From Acanthosoma haemorrhoidale (lineage: Eukaryota > Arthropoda > Insecta > Hemiptera > Acanthosomatidae), in assembly GCA_930367205.1 (NCBI GenBank), contig OV884012.1, forward strand, positions 37,401,520 to 37,465,519: a DNA stretch of 64,000 nucleotides, in the 5' to 3' direction. How positions within the stretch are numbered: position 1 is the stretch's first letter; each line of letters begins with the position of its first letter. This document shows, one piece after another, positions 61,831-64,000 of this stretch. The translations under genes and the position numbers were made by a program. The notes under the pieces are model-generated. The model saw nothing but the letters and a program-made list of their open reading frames with translations. It had not been told where the DNA came from and did not search any database.

Positions 61831-64000
61831 CAAATAGGTTCCTTTTTAACACCAGATTCCCAAACTTAATAGTGGCCCACGGAACTTAATAGAAATCGTG
61901 ACCTACTTATTTTTTTTACCGGTTTCACGCTTTGAAGACCTTAACTCCGATCATAGTCCGGTACTCCTCGCACTCTCATTTACCCCCGTTCTTCTTTGCC
62001 ATCACTGCCTTTGCTCTTTAGACGTCACTGCATGTAGTGCATGTCAGAGGATTTAGTCTAAGAAGTAAATAACCACACGAAAGTTCATACAGAGCAATCC
62101 GAAGCAAGCTAATTCTTTGACTGCTGTTTTGCAATCAGAGATGCCTAACTCTAAATTCCACGTTCGTTCTTTAAAATTAAACGGTACCCAATCATGGGTT
62201 TATCTTTCTTTAAAACGTCTTATCATAAAAATAGATAGTAAAGTAAAATAAAAAAAATATTACTGATAGTGCCAGAACAATATGTAATACGTTCGTTTAT
62301 AACTCATGGACTCATGACATTACTCGTATCGTTGACAACTCTTGCATGGTTCATTCCTTAAAAATGATAACAATTCTACGAAAAATATACATGATTATAA
62401 AAAAATTATTAACACACCAATCGCAAAAAAATATCAAACCAGTAACTATACAAATAAAATAAGCCCAGGTTTATTTCAATCCTCTGACAGTAGTCAATTT
62501 AGTTGCTTTGATAAAAATAAGCCCTTCCAGGAAAATAGATCTATAACTCCTACTGTGTTGTAGACTATGAGGGGATCAGAACCTTTTTATTTTCACGGTT
62601 TAATGCCCATAAAAAGGAATTCAGGAATAAAAAGGAATATGACCAAGAGAATAAAAGCAGAATGACAAAATAAAAAAAAGTAGTCTATATATTCATGATT
62701 TCGTGAAAGAAGGGTGTGAGTCTGGTCATCCAAATTTTGCGAAAGTAAAAAAAAAAGCATCTAGTGTCTACATTTTTAGCAGGAGACATTACGCGATTGG
62801 AACGGTAAAAAAACATTATTTAAAATGTTTAATCAGGTTTCAATAATTACTGTGAACCTTGCGATATTTTAGAAAGCCTGGACCCATGTCGTTCTTAAAT
62901 GACCCCCCCTCTCCAATCATGTTGTGCTTGATACTTGATAGTACTTGATACCCTGAAGGAGCAGTTGGCCTGATCCCTTTCTTTTGTGTAAATGTGTATT
63001 GGACTTCCAAGATATCAATAATATGAGCGTACAGGAAAATATAGGTATCTCAATTTCGTTTAAAATGTGACTGACACCCTTCTTACGTAAAGGTAATATT
63101 TTATAAAAATATAACTCTTAAACACTGTTTTTGTCAATTTATTTTTTTATTTTATTTTTTGAATAAACTGTTTATCGTTTGGATCTACAAGATTTTTTAT
63201 CTTGTCGTGTGACAATACCCTGGAAGAAGCTCTTACTTCCCTAGTGTTTGTAGTATACAGTTCATACAAATTGATGGTTGTTTTTTATATTCATCGAAGC
63301 CCAAGGGAGACCCCCATAACTCCGTCCCACTTGATGGAATACTTCTCAACTTCAATAAAACAGAAGATTCAGCCATCTCCTTCAAATCCAACTCCCCTTT
63401 ACTAAAAATACTTTACGTTATTTTATTTACGAATATGTTTTAATTTATGTTGTATTACGTTTAGCGATTAAAAAAAAATGTTTTGTAGCTACGAAAAAAA
63501 TATTTAACGGCTCTTTTTGTTCATTTAATTAAAATAGGGATGGTATGGTTATCTCATCAAGAATAACAAAAGGGTTTGAGGAGACGAGTAGAACATATGT
63601 TTCCGAGCTTTGCCTCCTATATATTTAAATACCAGTTATAATAATACACAAATAATTATTTATTATATATTAGCAGTCCTCTGACCACTAGAAAAGGCCA
63701 AGAGTCGTTGGTACAGCTGAAACGGACCTGAAATGAGTAAGTTTGATTACACCCTGGAAACTCTTGAGTTTTTCTCAAGATATCACCAACCCACCAAAAT
63801 TATTCAAATAAATTTAATAATATTTTATTGGATTTAACAATATCCCACAACCTCGAAATACGTTGATTTTCTGTTGATTCAACGCAATGTAATGAATTAA
63901 ACATTTAAAAGATCCCTTATGTTTTTAGATTTCCTTCTTACAGCTCAGAAACTACTTAGGATTTTTAGGTTATTTTTTTTTCTAATGGTTATGAACACAT
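61831..64000. other. AT-rich non-coding DNA
   Basis: No gene or recognisable element is supported in the final 2.2 kb. Confidence 0.5.

Noticed and set aside
1..64000. CRISPR arrays, rRNA, operons, phage modules
   Set aside because: No regularly spaced repeats beyond the short minisatellite, no rRNA-like sequence, and no prokaryotic gene organisation.

Overview
The window looks like gene-poor, AT-rich genomic DNA from an animal, most likely an insect. The evidence is the absence of dense open reading frames, many degenerate 5'-truncated non-LTR retrotransposons of jockey-like type, a short non-autonomous mariner, and one GC3-biased exon ending in a consensus GT splice donor. Nothing bacterial is visible: no operons, Shine-Dalgarno series or CRISPR array. 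A hemipteran or similar insect is plausible, but the sequence alone does not prove it.

Host coding content is very small. The only convincing host exon is at about 48495-48626 (+). A shorter coding-like, frame-broken patch lies at 830-1038. The rest is intergenic or intronic DNA. A cluster of Sox/POU/HMG-type sites at 2805-2906 and some higher-complexity patches (24.3-24.7 kb, 22.2-22.4 kb, 42.2-42.4 kb) may be regulatory.

Most of what can be named is retrotransposon debris in several lineages. (1) LINE-A: copies at 10905-11867, 31662-32301 and 41160-41988, plus a relative at 20440-21796, all on the + strand. Most share a 3' tail with a small hairpin and all end in poly(A). (2) LINE-B, a jockey-type element with a distinctive 3' UTR: 6289-6582 (-), 19388-20008 (inverted/direct composite), 24992-25810 (+), 34230-34900 (-, old), 55941-56580 (+), 59318-59739 (+) and 61318-61830 (-, old). 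(3) LINE-C at 58400-59220 (-), with a YxDD box. (4) A weak LINE C-terminal fragment at 52860-53140 (+). None is full length, and none keeps both an endonuclease and an intact reverse transcriptase.

Other structure: a 524-bp fold-back palindrome (8566-9089), a second long inverted repeat (30517-30947), a 242-bp mariner-type MITE (50518-50759), a candidate solo LTR in a GC-rich island (27400-28117, -), and a 116-bp direct duplication (56586-56701 and 58016-58131). The best-supported observations are the LINE-B copy bounded by a 9-bp target-site duplication, the LINE-B copy with twin-priming architecture inside an 8-bp duplication, the two fold-back repeats, and the isolated exon. I found no clear multi-gene novel system.
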